A program made the position numbers and the translations under genes. Positions 1 through 9,056 of a DNA stretch of 64,000 nucleotides are shown here, piece after piece. A model generated the notes under the pieces. That model worked only from the letters and a program-made list of their open reading frames with translations. It ran no database searches and had not been told where the DNA came from. Origin of the DNA: Helicobacter macacae MIT 99-5501 (GTDB lineage: Bacteria; Campylobacterota; Campylobacteria; Campylobacterales; Helicobacteraceae). Positions within the stretch are counted from its first letter, which is position 1. Every line of letters begins with the position of its first letter. The stretch covers positions 62,001 to 126,000 of the forward strand of contig NZ_KI669456.1 in NCBI RefSeq assembly GCF_000507845.1, written 5' to 3'.

Positions 1-77
1 GCCCATACCAAACCCCAATCACACAAAATCTATCAAAACCTATCAAAAACACAAATCTAGCATAAAGTCTAAACAAG

Positions 78-734
78 CTATAAAACCTTGCTTTCTTGTC
101 CCTTAAATAGTCGCATAATGTTTGGGATATGTGTGTAGAGAATGATTAGCCCGATAAGCACGATTGGCGTGTGGCTGTTTATCTGGGCGGTGATGTCTAT
201 GCTAGGAGGCAATGGCAAAAGATAAGGAATCACAAAGGTAAGCACTACACCACTTAGCACGCCTGTGAGTGAGGAGAGCGAAGAGACTTTGAAAACCTTG
301 CCAACCACTGCCCACACCACAAGTCCCAATGCCCCCTCAATAGGCATAAGCAAAATCACCGAGCCAATCGCGGTAGAAACCCCCTTGCCCCCGTGAAATC
401 CCAAATACGGACTATAACAATGCCCAAGCACAGCCAAAATCGCCATAAACCACTGCGCACCATAAGGCAATCCCACAGCTTTAGCAAGTGCTATGATGAC
501 CGTGCCTTTTATCGCATCAAGTATGAGAGTGGCGATAGAGATTAGCTTCGCTCTTTTGGGGTCGTGCTCTTTTAGCGCGCGATAGACATTTGTAGCACCG
601 ATACTGCCCGAGCCTATTTTTCGCAAATCGATTCCATAAAGCACTTTGGTAAGCATAACGCCAAATGGTATCCCACCCACAAAAAACGCAAGCAGATAAA
701 ACCACAGATTGATATAGTTGGTAAAAAACTCCAT
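78..734 (-). CDS. plsY: Glycerol-3-phosphate acyltransferase PlsY
   Basis: Integral membrane enzyme that transfers the acyl group of acyl-phosphate to glycerol 3-phosphate, the first step of phospholipid synthesis. The 218-residue product has the family length and several hydrophobic segments. The family motifs are visible: GSGSIGATNVYR at residues 41-52 and a glycine-rich HGGKG segment at about 114-118. A good AAGGAG ribosome site lies just upstream of the ATG. In H. pylori this gene is followed by folB; the 77 bases to the window edge downstream contain no gene. It is divergent from nrfH. The call is firm from the two motifs and the topology. Confidence 0.95.
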   Translation of the reverse strand: MEFFTNYINLWFYLLAFFVGGIPFGVMLTKVLYGIDLRKIGSGSIGATNVYRALKEHDPKRAKLISIATLILDAIKGTVIIALAKAVGLPYGAQWFMAILAVLGHCYSPYLGFHGGKGVSTAIGSVILLMPIEGALGLVVWAVVGKVFKVSSLSSLTGVLSGVVLTFVIPYLLPLPPSIDITAQINSHTPIVLIGLIILYTHIPNIMRLFKGQESKVL

Positions 735-1355
735 TTTTGCTCCTTACTTTGCCCTTTTGTCAAATCCTTAAACAACTAGATTTTGAAAACGACAGATTTA
801 GAATCTAGCATTTTTCAAACCTACTTCTTGCGGATTTTATTTATTTGATTTTGTGTTTTTGCGCACGAGCGCACACGAATTTGTGCGCAAATTCTAGTGT
901 TGAATTTTAAAAAGCAAAAATACTAGCACAAAAAGGATAATTTAGAATAATCTCATTTTTTGATAAATTTTGATATGTTTGGGATAATGCTTTTTGGCAA
1001 TGTTTTTATTTGGATTTTTGTTTTTTGCCCTACAAATCACACGCCAAATCATAAGCGCGACTAGCCACTTCAAATCTACACAAATCCACTACTATAAAAG
1101 CAAATCTCGCTTAAAAGTGCCTACTATAATGATATATTTCACTTTTTCTAATTAAATTTCGCATAGATTTTATGCAAATTGACAATTTCTAAATGATTTT
1201 GTTACCAAACATTGTATTAAATTTCTCATTTATATGCCAAGTTTGAAAATCTAAAGTCGTTTAGATTTTGCTATGGTTTTGTTGCGCGTTGCAAATGCGT
1301 TATAAACTCGTAGCAAACAACTGCATATAAAACATCTAAGGAGTAAGGAGAGTAG
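735..1355. other. Divergent intergenic region plsY / nrfH
   Basis: About 620 AT-rich bases with no supportable gene. It must hold the promoters of plsY (leftward) and nrfH (rightward). A hairpin with 9-bp arms, TTTGCGCAC at 858-866 and GTGCGCAAA at 883-891, stands out; it could be an operator or an RNA hairpin. A TATAAT box on the + strand lies at 1135-1140. No riboswitch or small RNA was recognised. Confidence 0.5.
1135..1140 (+). promoter_or_regulatory. Candidate -10 box for nrfHA
   Basis: A perfect TATAAT in the long leader before nrfH, about 215 bases ahead of its start codon. Helicobacter vegetative promoters depend mainly on the -10 box, so this is plausible, but no matching -35 or start site can be shown. 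Confidence 0.35.
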
Positions 1356-1817
1356 ATGCGCTATAAAATTCTCATTGCTGCGATAATCTTTGTGGGCGGA
1401 TTTATAGTGGGAAATGGCGCGTATAGCCTCTATAATGCGGATACTCTAAGCTATCTCTCAAGCGATTCTAGCGCGTGCAACAACTGCCATGTGATGAATG
1501 AAGTCTATGCTGATTATCACAAGGCATCTCACCACGAGCTAAATTGTATAGAGTGCCACTTGCCTCATTCTTTTGTGCGCAAATGGGCTGCCAAAGCCCA
1601 AACAGGCTTAGGGCACGCTTATCATTTCACTTTTGATAAGTCATTGCCACAGCACTTTAGCGCAAATAGCGATACAAAGAAATGGGCGCAAGAGAATTGT
1701 ATCCGTTGCCACGGCGACTACGCACACAATGCCATAAACCCAACGCTAAATCCAAATAGCACAAAAGACGCGCTAAATTGTGTTTCTTGCCACAGCAGTG
1801 TGGGGCATTTGCGCTAG
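1356..1817 (+). CDS. nrfH: Cytochrome c nitrite reductase small subunit NrfH
   Basis: Membrane-anchored tetraheme quinol dehydrogenase of the NapC/NirT family that passes electrons from menaquinol to NrfA. The 153 residues begin with one uncleaved transmembrane anchor (residues 4-24). Four heme-binding motifs follow: CNNCH 41-45, CIECH 64-68, CIRCH 115-119 and CVSCH 142-146. Length and heme count match NrfH. A strong AAGGAG site precedes the ATG. It is followed 49 bases later by nrfA in the usual nrfHA operon order, consistent with periplasmic respiratory nitrite ammonification. Confidence 0.96.
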   Translation: MRYKILIAAIIFVGGFIVGNGAYSLYNADTLSYLSSDSSACNNCHVMNEVYADYHKASHHELNCIECHLPHSFVRKWAAKAQTGLGHAYHFTFDKSLPQHFSANSDTKKWAQENCIRCHGDYAHNAINPTLNPNSTKDALNCVSCHSSVGHLR

Positions 1818-1866
1818 CTAGTCTAGGCGAAATAAATCACCAACCAAACACCAAAAGGAGTAGAAA

Positions 1867-3708
1867 ATGAACAACAACAAAAAATTGTGGGGAATCCTAG
1901 CAATAGGTTTGATAGTAGGCTTTGTAGTGGCTTATATCAGCGCAGACATAGGAGAGAAAAAAGGCGAGCAAATCGCGCTAGCTAGCGCAAATATGGCAGG
2001 AATCAGCGATGATGACCCTAGATTTACCACTTGGGGCAAGGCTTTCCCAGAGCATTTGGACTCTTATCTAAAGGGCGCGAACTATGAGCCTGTGCCAACG
2101 AAATTCGGCGGAAATCTATCATACAACAAACTTGATAGATTCCCTCAACTTGTGAGAATGTGGGCAGGGTATCCATTTTCGGTGGATTTTAATGAAGAGC
2201 GACATCATTTCTATATCCAATCTGACCAAATGAAAACCGCTAGAAACAACAAAGACTTGCTAAATTCTGCGGGGCTAAAGGCGTTTGGCGGGCAACCAAC
2301 TGCGTGTATGAACTGCCACAGCGGATGGACAAAATGGCTTATTGATAATGTGGCGGGCGGGGATTTTGTGAAGTTTAATAGCGCGAAGTATTGGACAATG
2401 ATAAAAAATGTCCCAACAATGGATAATCAAGCACCCGATAGCAAAGAGCACACAGGGCTTCACGGAGGCACACGAATGGGGCTTACTTGTGCGGACTGCC
2501 ACTCTCCAAACGATATGAGTTTGCGACTTACTCGCCCAGCCCTCATAGAAGCACTTGTGGATAGAGGCTACGAAAAAGACTCAAAACAAGGCATAAAAGC
2601 ATCTCGCCAAGAAATGAGAACCCTTGTATGTGCGCAATGCCATGTAGAATACTACTTCAAATCCACAGGCTCAAAAGTCGCCACTATGGGTGAATCTATC
2701 GCTAGCAATCCAAATGCAAAATGGCTTGATGGCTCACAAAAGACTTATGAGCAGATTGATTATTGGCGTGATGGCAACAAGCCAACAGAAGTAACCGTAG
2801 ATGGACTTACACTTGCATTCCCTTGGAGCGAGTGGAAAAAAGGCGAGCCATTTAGAATCGAAATGCTTGATGACTACTATGACAAAGTGCGCGAGAAATT
2901 CCCGCAGGATTGGGTGCATAAAGAAACAAAAGCTCCTATGATAAAAATCCAACACCCAGAGACAGAATTTGCAAGTGGTGGTATCCACGCTCAAAATGGC
3001 GTATCTTGTGCGGACTGCCATATGCCTTATACACGAGGTGGAGCAAAAAAAATCACAAGCCACGAATTTACCTCTCCGCTTAGAGATGTCAATGCTGCGT
3101 GCAAATCCTGCCACGCACAGCCTGAAGAGTATCTAAAAGCCCAAGTATATAGCATACAAACTTCTATCGCTTCTATGCAGAGAAGTGCAGAATACGCCAT
3201 AGTAAGCCTTATCGAGGATATAAAAAATGTCCGCGCCGCTATGGGCAATCTAGCAAAATACCAAACTGATGGCAAAGCTGATGACAAAAAAATCTCTGCC
3301 GCGCTAAAAGAAGTGCTTGAATTGCATAGAAAATCTCAAATGAGAGCAGACTTTGTCAATGCGGAAAACTCCACAGGATTCCACAATCCTACTGAAGCAG
3401 CTCGCATAATGGGGCAATCTATCGCTATGGCAAAAGAGGGACAAGGACTACTTGTAGTGCTAGCTCAAAAAGATGGCATAACTATCACTCCTTCCAATCT
3501 AGGATTTAAAGAAATCCAAAAATACGCACCGGGACTATTGCGCTACCCAGCTGATATGGACGGACACAAAAAAGGCGACATCTACTATGATGAGCACGAT
3601 GAAAAAGATGTAAACCGCGCACCTGCTAAGGATTTGCTAGAGCTTGATGAAAATCTAGCTCCCTACAACTACAAAAAAATCATCAAGCCTCTCACAAGCG
3701 CGAAATAA
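1867..3708 (+). CDS. nrfA: Ammonia-forming cytochrome c nitrite reductase NrfA
   Basis: Periplasmic pentaheme enzyme reducing nitrite to ammonium with six electrons delivered by NrfH. The 613-residue product starts with a hydrophobic signal/anchor segment (about 7-25). It has five heme motifs: CMNCH 147-151, CADCH 208-212, CAQCH 255-259, CADCH 381-385 and CKSCH 412-416. The first is where most NrfA proteins have CXXCK, the lysine-ligated catalytic heme; here it is CXXCH. As I recall, Campylobacter-type NrfA shares this feature. The last ~200 residues form the helical C-terminal part. It lies in an operon with nrfH. The family call is certain; only the heme ligation is unusual. Confidence 0.96.
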   Translation: MNNNKKLWGILAIGLIVGFVVAYISADIGEKKGEQIALASANMAGISDDDPRFTTWGKAFPEHLDSYLKGANYEPVPTKFGGNLSYNKLDRFPQLVRMWAGYPFSVDFNEERHHFYIQSDQMKTARNNKDLLNSAGLKAFGGQPTACMNCHSGWTKWLIDNVAGGDFVKFNSAKYWTMIKNVPTMDNQAPDSKEHTGLHGGTRMGLTCADCHSPNDMSLRLTRPALIEALVDRGYEKDSKQGIKASRQEMRTLVCAQCHVEYYFKSTGSKVATMGESIASNPNAKWLDGSQKTYEQIDYWRDGNKPTEVTVDGLTLAFPWSEWKKGEPFRIEMLDDYYDKVREKFPQDWVHKETKAPMIKIQHPETEFASGGIHAQNGVSCADCHMPYTRGGAKKITSHEFTSPLRDVNAACKSCHAQPEEYLKAQVYSIQTSIASMQRSAEYAIVSLIEDIKNVRAAMGNLAKYQTDGKADDKKISAALKEVLELHRKSQMRADFVNAENSTGFHNPTEAARIMGQSIAMAKEGQGLLVVLAQKDGITITPSNLGFKEIQKYAPGLLRYPADMDGHKKGDIYYDEHDEKDVNRAPAKDLLELDENLAPYNYKKIIKPLTSAK

Positions 3709-4108
3709 GGCTAGCTAAGTTAGATTGAGGAGGGTTTAAGAAAAAAAAGGGGGGGGGGAGAGCGAAGTGTATTTTTTTTTTGGTAATTTTCGCTCCTATG
3801 TGGAAGTGGGAAGAAGAAGTGGAGAAAAAAGATATGACAAATATAAGGAGGGGATTTGTCCTATCTAGGTGTTTTTGTCATAGATTTGCCTTTAGCTTCA
3901 GCAAAGACTCTGTTTTTTAAGCATTTTGCTAAATGCCTTATTTGGATTCTCTTTATTTGTGGACTTTCTTGCAAAATCTTTAATCATCTTTGCCTATTTT
4001 TCACTCATTTTCCGCGTTCATTTCCACTCATTTTTTTACGCTTATATCCCTACTCATTTTGAACTCATCACCCCCTCACTTTTTGGCTTGCTTTTGTGCT
4101 GTTTTTGT
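3709..4108. other. Gap between convergent genes with homopolymer tracts
   Basis: 400 bases between the 3' ends of nrfA and the vWA-like gene. It holds an A8-G10 run and a T10 run close together. Short open frames exist (for example a hydrophobic T-rich one at 3856-4062 and a 29-codon ATG frame from 3832), but none resembles a known protein. The region may be a decayed gene or transcript end; I see no clear terminator. Confidence 0.4.
3741..3758. repeat. Poly-A8 / poly-G10 tract
   Basis: Eight A (3741-3748) followed directly by ten G (3749-3758), then a T10 run at 3772-3781. G/C tracts of this length are slippage-prone in Helicobacter and Campylobacter and often control surface genes. Here the tract lies in no recognisable gene and between convergent 3' ends, so a role is unproven. 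Confidence 0.8.
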
Positions 4109-5356
4109 TTATTTATTTGGCTTATCTTGTGGATTATCAGGGTCATAGATTTTATTTGTTTTGCTAGGGCGGATTTGGTTATCTAGCTTGCGCATATCAA
4201 ATGGCTTGCCACCATTACTAAGGGTTAGAATCTGCTTTTTGAAGTCATAGCTATTGTTTGCTTCATTGTAAGTGCCACCTGTGATTTTAGCGATATTTTT
4301 TAGAAATTCTAGATTCGGACTTAGTGCAAAAGCGTGGATTTTGACTAGATTATCTGCGTTTTGTGGCGAGTTTTTGACAATGCTTGCGTTAATGCTTTTG
4401 GTTAGATTTAGCATTGTTTGTGTGTTGCGCGTATCATCTGGGCTTCCTGCTACGATGAGATAGACTTCCTTTTTTAGTCCATTATCTTTGGTAAAGTTTT
4501 TTATGGAGCGGATTATTGCAGCATTTGTAAGCACGACAGTAGACTTGATAGCTTGCACGCTATTTACCGTGTTTGCAAACTCTTGGACATCATAAAAAGT
4601 GCCCAAATTCTCCGTGCCTCTATTTGAGAAAATCACAAGCGAAATCTTCGCAAACTGCTTCTCCCTATCTCCTAAAATATGCTTTGCTACAAAGGGAGCG
4701 ATTTCCTTAAACGCTTCTATGTAGCCTTTCATTGAGGCATTGACATTAAGCGCGATTGCGACTTCTTTTGTGGGATTTTTGCTAAGGTAGATATTAAAAT
4801 CGCCATTGCGAAAGTTGCTAATCTTAAAGCTCTGCTTCTCACAAATTGCCTTGATTTCTAGTGTGCCATTATCCAAAGTGCCGTTTGTAAGCGTGTAAGA
4901 TATGCGTCTATCCGCGCTTAGGTAAAGATTTGCATTAGAAGTGTTATCAAAGATTCCGCCATATAGCACACTGCCATTAAAAGCGATAGTGCGAGTTTTA
5001 GCGTCTGTATATTTTGTGCTATCTATGGTGCTTTGGTTGCTTGCATTTATCGCACTTTTGGGTAAGGCACTTCGTGGGGTAATCTGTGCTCCACCACTGC
5101 AATCTACGCCATAAATAAGCGCGTGAAGCTCTTTATCTATGTAGGACTCATTGATTGCTTCATCATTGATATTTTCTACACTCTCCACGCCACTTACGCT
5201 ACCTGCACCACCTCCACTCTCTGCACCATTTGCACTCTTTACACCGCCTGTGTCCTGCGCGTAAAGTAGTGTGAAGCTAGCGCATATCAGCGAGACTATG
5301 CCCACTCTCACTAGCGCACTTAGTTTCCCTAGCTTAGCTTGCCCATATCGCTTCAT
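4109..5356 (-). CDS. Secreted von Willebrand factor A-like protein, unknown function
   Basis: A 415-residue exported protein of unknown function. I chose the ATG at 5356 because AAGGAGG precedes it and because a candidate -10 box lies at 5390-5395, between it and an upstream in-frame ATG at 5401. A signal peptide ends near a YAQ site. The next ~60 residues are Gly/Ser/Glu-rich. The C-terminal half reads like a vWA fold: a beta strand with NVNAS where a MIDAS loop DxSxS would sit, then alternating strands (ISLVIFSN, EVYLIVAG) and helices. The aspartate and first serine are replaced, so metal binding is doubtful. It stands alone, convergent with nrfA. The fold call is moderate and no role is assigned. 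Confidence 0.7.
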   Translation of the reverse strand: MKRYGQAKLGKLSALVRVGIVSLICASFTLLYAQDTGGVKSANGAESGGGAGSVSGVESVENINDEAINESYIDKELHALIYGVDCSGGAQITPRSALPKSAINASNQSTIDSTKYTDAKTRTIAFNGSVLYGGIFDNTSNANLYLSADRRISYTLTNGTLDNGTLEIKAICEKQSFKISNFRNGDFNIYLSKNPTKEVAIALNVNASMKGYIEAFKEIAPFVAKHILGDREKQFAKISLVIFSNRGTENLGTFYDVQEFANTVNSVQAIKSTVVLTNAAIIRSIKNFTKDNGLKKEVYLIVAGSPDDTRNTQTMLNLTKSINASIVKNSPQNADNLVKIHAFALSPNLEFLKNIAKITGGTYNEANNSYDFKKQILTLSNGGKPFDMRKLDNQIRPSKTNKIYDPDNPQDKPNK

Positions 5357-5389
5357 TTTCGCCTCCTTAAAGAATGCCATTTTGCTTGC

Positions 5390-5395
5390 ATTGTA
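5390..5395 (-). promoter_or_regulatory. Extended -10 box of the vWA-like gene
   Basis: On the minus strand the sequence reads TGCTACAAT, an extended -10 with TG one base before TACAAT. It lies 34 bases before the chosen ATG at 5356, a sensible leader length, and argues against the upstream in-frame ATG at 5401. Confidence 0.5.
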
Positions 5396-5464
5396 GCACA
5401 AATTGACACAACAAATCGCTAAATTAAGGAGATGATTAAATGGTTTTAAAATGATTGTGCGGTT

Positions 5465-8419
5465 TTAGCTAAAAATCTCATCTATATCGCCGCGCACATA
5501 CTCTTTTAGATTTGCATTTGTTGTGCCGTTTTTGTTGTAATACACTAGCTTTACGCGCACATTTTGCCCTTGATATGTCAAATCTATGTTTTCAAAAATA
5601 TCTCTAAATCCTTGCGCTTTATTTTCTGCATTTTGTGGGGCGAGGCTTATTCCCTTTGGGTCTATAAACACTATGTCAAACTCACTTCCCCGCTTAATCC
5701 AAAAGATAAAGTCAGGGTAAAATCTCCTCATTTCTTGCGCGCTCTCATCAAAGTAGGGGATATAGATTTCATCGATATTTTCTACCAAACGACAAAAGCA
5801 CCACTCACAATCTTTTAGCGCACTATCCTCACGCAAGATATAGCCCTGCAAATCACGCAAAAACTCCACTTCACTGCTATGTCTTATAGCATACACGATA
5901 CTTGCCTTTTCGCTACTTGCGCCTTTTTCATCGATTATGAGTGGATTGTAGTAGTGCTTTGATAGGCTAGAATCTAGCTTGTAGCCATACACTTCGCATT
6001 GTGTGGATTTGCTTGCATTTGATTTTATGGCTTTTGTGTATTGCTCTATGCTGATTTTGCCCTGCTTTACTTCCTCCATTAGCTGTGCTTCGCTTTTGGT
6101 GCTTGTGCTACTGCTTACTAGCTCTTTGATTTTTTTGTTTATTTCATTGATTACCATTTCATCAAGTGTGCTTGTGAATCTCTCAAAATGGCAGATTTCG
6201 CCATCTAGATTCACGAATTTGCTAAACTCTTTTTTCTTCGCGTGAAAAAACCTATCAATCACCACAAAAGCATTACTAGAGCACAAAACCTCTTTATTAC
6301 CCCTCACTTCAAAGCCCTCATTTGCGCGGATTTTTGCGATAGTGTGTAGTCCCATATCCACACTACTTGCCCCACCACAAAGTAGCAAAATATCCTCATC
6401 ATAGCTTTTTACATACTCTTGCAGATTTTCCAAATCCACCTTAGAAATTCCGTAGATTTCATTGTGCTTTTGCCCCTCTTTGTATGTCGGCACGAGCAGT
6501 GGCGAAAAATCACGCCTAACCTTAAACCCCTTTATGCTCCCACTTGTCCTAAATACCTCTATCCCCTGTAGTATCGCCTCTATCGCACTATAATCACTCG
6601 CCATTATAAAAAGTGTCTCCACTCCCACGCATAGCGGAGCCAGATTTTCTTTTATAGCTATGTCTATATATGCTTTTTCTAGCCTTTGGCGCACATTTGC
6701 AAAAGGCTCGATTCGCACACCTCGCCCGATAGTTTGCAGGACATATTTTTTGGCATTTTTTGAGCCTATGTTTATAAAGCAGATGAGATTCACGCGGTTG
6801 CTATCCCACCCCTCGTTAAAGACTTTGCTACCCATCATTATGTTGATAGGCGAAGTGTTATCATTTATGCTACCAAAATAGCTTAATCCCAAATCCTCTC
6901 CACTCTCCACACCAAGTGATTGCAAATAGTGCTTTTCCCACTCTTTTGTGCTACCGATATTAAGTAGCATAAAGGGTTTATTTGCATTTTTGCTTTTAAA
7001 AGCGAGTTCTTTATCATTGCCTTTGATTTTGCACGCTTCCACGCTAGAAATCCCACTCGCATAAAACACACTCTCCCTCACAGCCTTGCTATCCACACTA
7101 CGCACAATGTCTAAAAACGCCTCACTTAGCTCATTTTGAGCGAAATACATATTTGCATCTTTTAGCTTTGTGGCTAGATTTTGCGCGATTGTGCTTATGT
7201 CTATATCATTTGCCAAAATCTGCAAAATCGCCTCAAAATAGAGCTTCACTCCCGCTTCTTTGGTATTTACTTTATCACTTACAGCGATTATCAAAGGATT
7301 GTGATATAGCAAAGGCATTGTTTGCAACGATTCATACTCGCTAAATTTGCCAAAAAGTTTATCTTTGCTTTGTTTTATCGCGCAAAATAGCACAAAACTT
7401 TCTATGATTTTCTCTCTTTGTGTTTTCTCATCGCCTTTGTCTCTAAATGAGCGCAAATCACTATCAAGCACGGCGATATTTTTGCCATAGCCGTCATTAT
7501 TGAATCGCTCTAAATTATAGTTAAATGCGCAAGTGCTCAAATCTAGCTCATCTTCAAATGTCGCACTAAAATTAAATATAAATCCACGCGCAAAGTCATT
7601 ATTGCGCAAAATCTCGCCATTTGAGCGCATTCCACTTGCCAAAGCATTGAAGTAGCTTTTTCGCACGGAGTCCTTACTATCGCCTTTGTGTGCTTCATCT
7701 AGCAGGATATACCACCCGCTTTGGGAAAGGAAATTTCTATAATTTAGTCGCTTTGCCTTTGCGTCTTTGCCGACATTTTCAGCCGTGTCTAGCAAATCAC
7801 TCCTAGCGATATACACCACCACCTCACCAAACAAACTCCCGCTAGATTGCGCTCTCTCAAAGTCTTTTAGCTCAATAGGCGTTATTTGCTTAGCGTTAAA
7901 GGCATTATAGCTTTCTATCTGCGCTCTAAACTGCTCCAAAATCTTATCATTTGGCGCAAGTAGCATTATGGGCTTTTTGGGAATCACGCCTTTTTGGCTT
8001 AAGCCACCTAGCAAGGCGATAAGTTTTATCATTACAATAGTTTTGCCACTACCTGTTGCCATCCAAAAACTTGCGCGGTTTATCTCGCTTCGCTTTATTT
8101 GTGGCATAAGGTTTTGCTTTTGGTATGTGTGATAGGCATTCAAAAGGCTAAGCGCATTGTCTTGGAATCGCTCTATATCGCGCAAATTTTTGTGATTGTC
8201 CTCTGTATCGCCTATATAGAGTTTTAGAGCGATTAGGGCATTTTTTAGCGCGGCTTGTTGGTAGTCTTGGAGTGTGATAGAGTAAGAAAATGTGCCAAAT
8301 TCTAACTCACGCAAAAACTCATCAAAATCCTTATAATGCTCTTTGATGATTTCATTTAGCACAAGTTTTTTAGCCACAGACTTGCTTAGGGATTTTTGTT
8401 GTTTGTTTAGTTTTTTCAT
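5465..8419 (-). CDS. Type III-like restriction endonuclease subunit (Res)
   Basis: 984-residue DEAD-like helicase/nuclease. Visible parts in order: ATGSGKT Walker A at 121-127, DEAH Walker B at 241-244, an SAT motif III near 285, a QTIGRGVRIEP motif VI near 560, and a C-terminal PD-(D/E)XK-type site (YPDFIFW followed by DIVFIDPKG near 905-930). This arrangement is that of Type III Res proteins, which translocate along DNA and cut together with Mod. All motifs look intact and the frame is uninterrupted, so the enzyme may be active. It starts 11 bases after the stop of the 207-residue gene and is the third gene of the mod-orf-res operon. Confidence 0.92.
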   Translation of the reverse strand: MKKLNKQQKSLSKSVAKKLVLNEIIKEHYKDFDEFLRELEFGTFSYSITLQDYQQAALKNALIALKLYIGDTEDNHKNLRDIERFQDNALSLLNAYHTYQKQNLMPQIKRSEINRASFWMATGSGKTIVMIKLIALLGGLSQKGVIPKKPIMLLAPNDKILEQFRAQIESYNAFNAKQITPIELKDFERAQSSGSLFGEVVVYIARSDLLDTAENVGKDAKAKRLNYRNFLSQSGWYILLDEAHKGDSKDSVRKSYFNALASGMRSNGEILRNNDFARGFIFNFSATFEDELDLSTCAFNYNLERFNNDGYGKNIAVLDSDLRSFRDKGDEKTQREKIIESFVLFCAIKQSKDKLFGKFSEYESLQTMPLLYHNPLIIAVSDKVNTKEAGVKLYFEAILQILANDIDISTIAQNLATKLKDANMYFAQNELSEAFLDIVRSVDSKAVRESVFYASGISSVEACKIKGNDKELAFKSKNANKPFMLLNIGSTKEWEKHYLQSLGVESGEDLGLSYFGSINDNTSPINIMMGSKVFNEGWDSNRVNLICFINIGSKNAKKYVLQTIGRGVRIEPFANVRQRLEKAYIDIAIKENLAPLCVGVETLFIMASDYSAIEAILQGIEVFRTSGSIKGFKVRRDFSPLLVPTYKEGQKHNEIYGISKVDLENLQEYVKSYDEDILLLCGGASSVDMGLHTIAKIRANEGFEVRGNKEVLCSSNAFVVIDRFFHAKKKEFSKFVNLDGEICHFERFTSTLDEMVINEINKKIKELVSSSTSTKSEAQLMEEVKQGKISIEQYTKAIKSNASKSTQCEVYGYKLDSSLSKHYYNPLIIDEKGASSEKASIVYAIRHSSEVEFLRDLQGYILREDSALKDCEWCFCRLVENIDEIYIPYFDESAQEMRRFYPDFIFWIKRGSEFDIVFIDPKGISLAPQNAENKAQGFRDIFENIDLTYQGQNVRVKLVYYNKNGTTNANLKEYVRGDIDEIFS

Positions 8420-8430
8420 TGTTCAAAACT

Positions 8431-9054
8431 TTATAATTGATTTAATTGAGGCAGTATAGTTTTATACATTTCTCTAAAATCATTTGTGCCAATACCAATA
8501 TTATTTTTAGGAAATCCTATATCGGAAATCAGTTTAGGAACATCAATCTGTTGTATTTGTATATTATTTGATATTAGATAATCATTTATTTTTTGCATTT
8601 TCCATTGTGCAATATTAAATTTATAGCCAAATAGCATTAAAACTTGAACAAAATGTCTTACACAACCATTTAATCTAGGACATTGATAATTGATATTATC
8701 TATATCACATCTAAAAATCATAGAAGCTAAACAAAGTTTTAGTTCATCGGTAAGTAGTAAATTATTAACAAAATTTATAACATCGTCAACATTTGAGATA
8801 TTTGTTTTAACGCATTGTGTATCAAAGGATATAAAGTGTTTAGCATAACAAAAATGTTTAACAAAATAATAAGCGCATTGAGGGCATACTATACTATTAT
8901 ACAAACTTGAAAAAAGTGTATAATCGTCAAATTGCTGTATTCCATTCCAATGTATCAAATAATCGCCAAATGCAGGTTTTGAACCTTGTGAAAAAGTTAT
9001 AAAATAACTTTTTCCAATAGGATATTGTTTATCTATTTGATATTTTTGGTTCAT
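8431..9054 (-). CDS. Unknown Cys-rich protein inside the restriction-modification operon
   Basis: 207-residue protein I do not recognise. It sits between mod and res, starting 2 bases after the mod stop and ending 11 bases before res, so it is co-transcribed and probably translationally coupled. It has ten cysteines, including a CPQC pair with CYAKH nearby that could bind zinc. There is no signal peptide or membrane segment. The DNA is visibly more AT-rich than the flanking genes and its codon use (ATA, AAT, TTA) differs, suggesting recent acquisition. A role as an accessory or controller of the restriction system is only inferred from position. Confidence 0.75.
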   Translation of the reverse strand: MNQKYQIDKQYPIGKSYFITFSQGSKPAFGDYLIHWNGIQQFDDYTLFSSLYNSIVCPQCAYYFVKHFCYAKHFISFDTQCVKTNISNVDDVINFVNNLLLTDELKLCLASMIFRCDIDNINYQCPRLNGCVRHFVQVLMLFGYKFNIAQWKMQKINDYLISNNIQIQQIDVPKLISDIGFPKNNIGIGTNDFREMYKTILPQLNQL

Positions 9055-9056
9055 TT

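Noticed and set aside
3856..4186. Possible small hydrophobic proteins after the poly-G tract
   Set aside because: T-rich DNA gives hydrophobic translation by default; starts are TTG or lack a good ribosome site and the second frame overlaps the vWA-like gene end.
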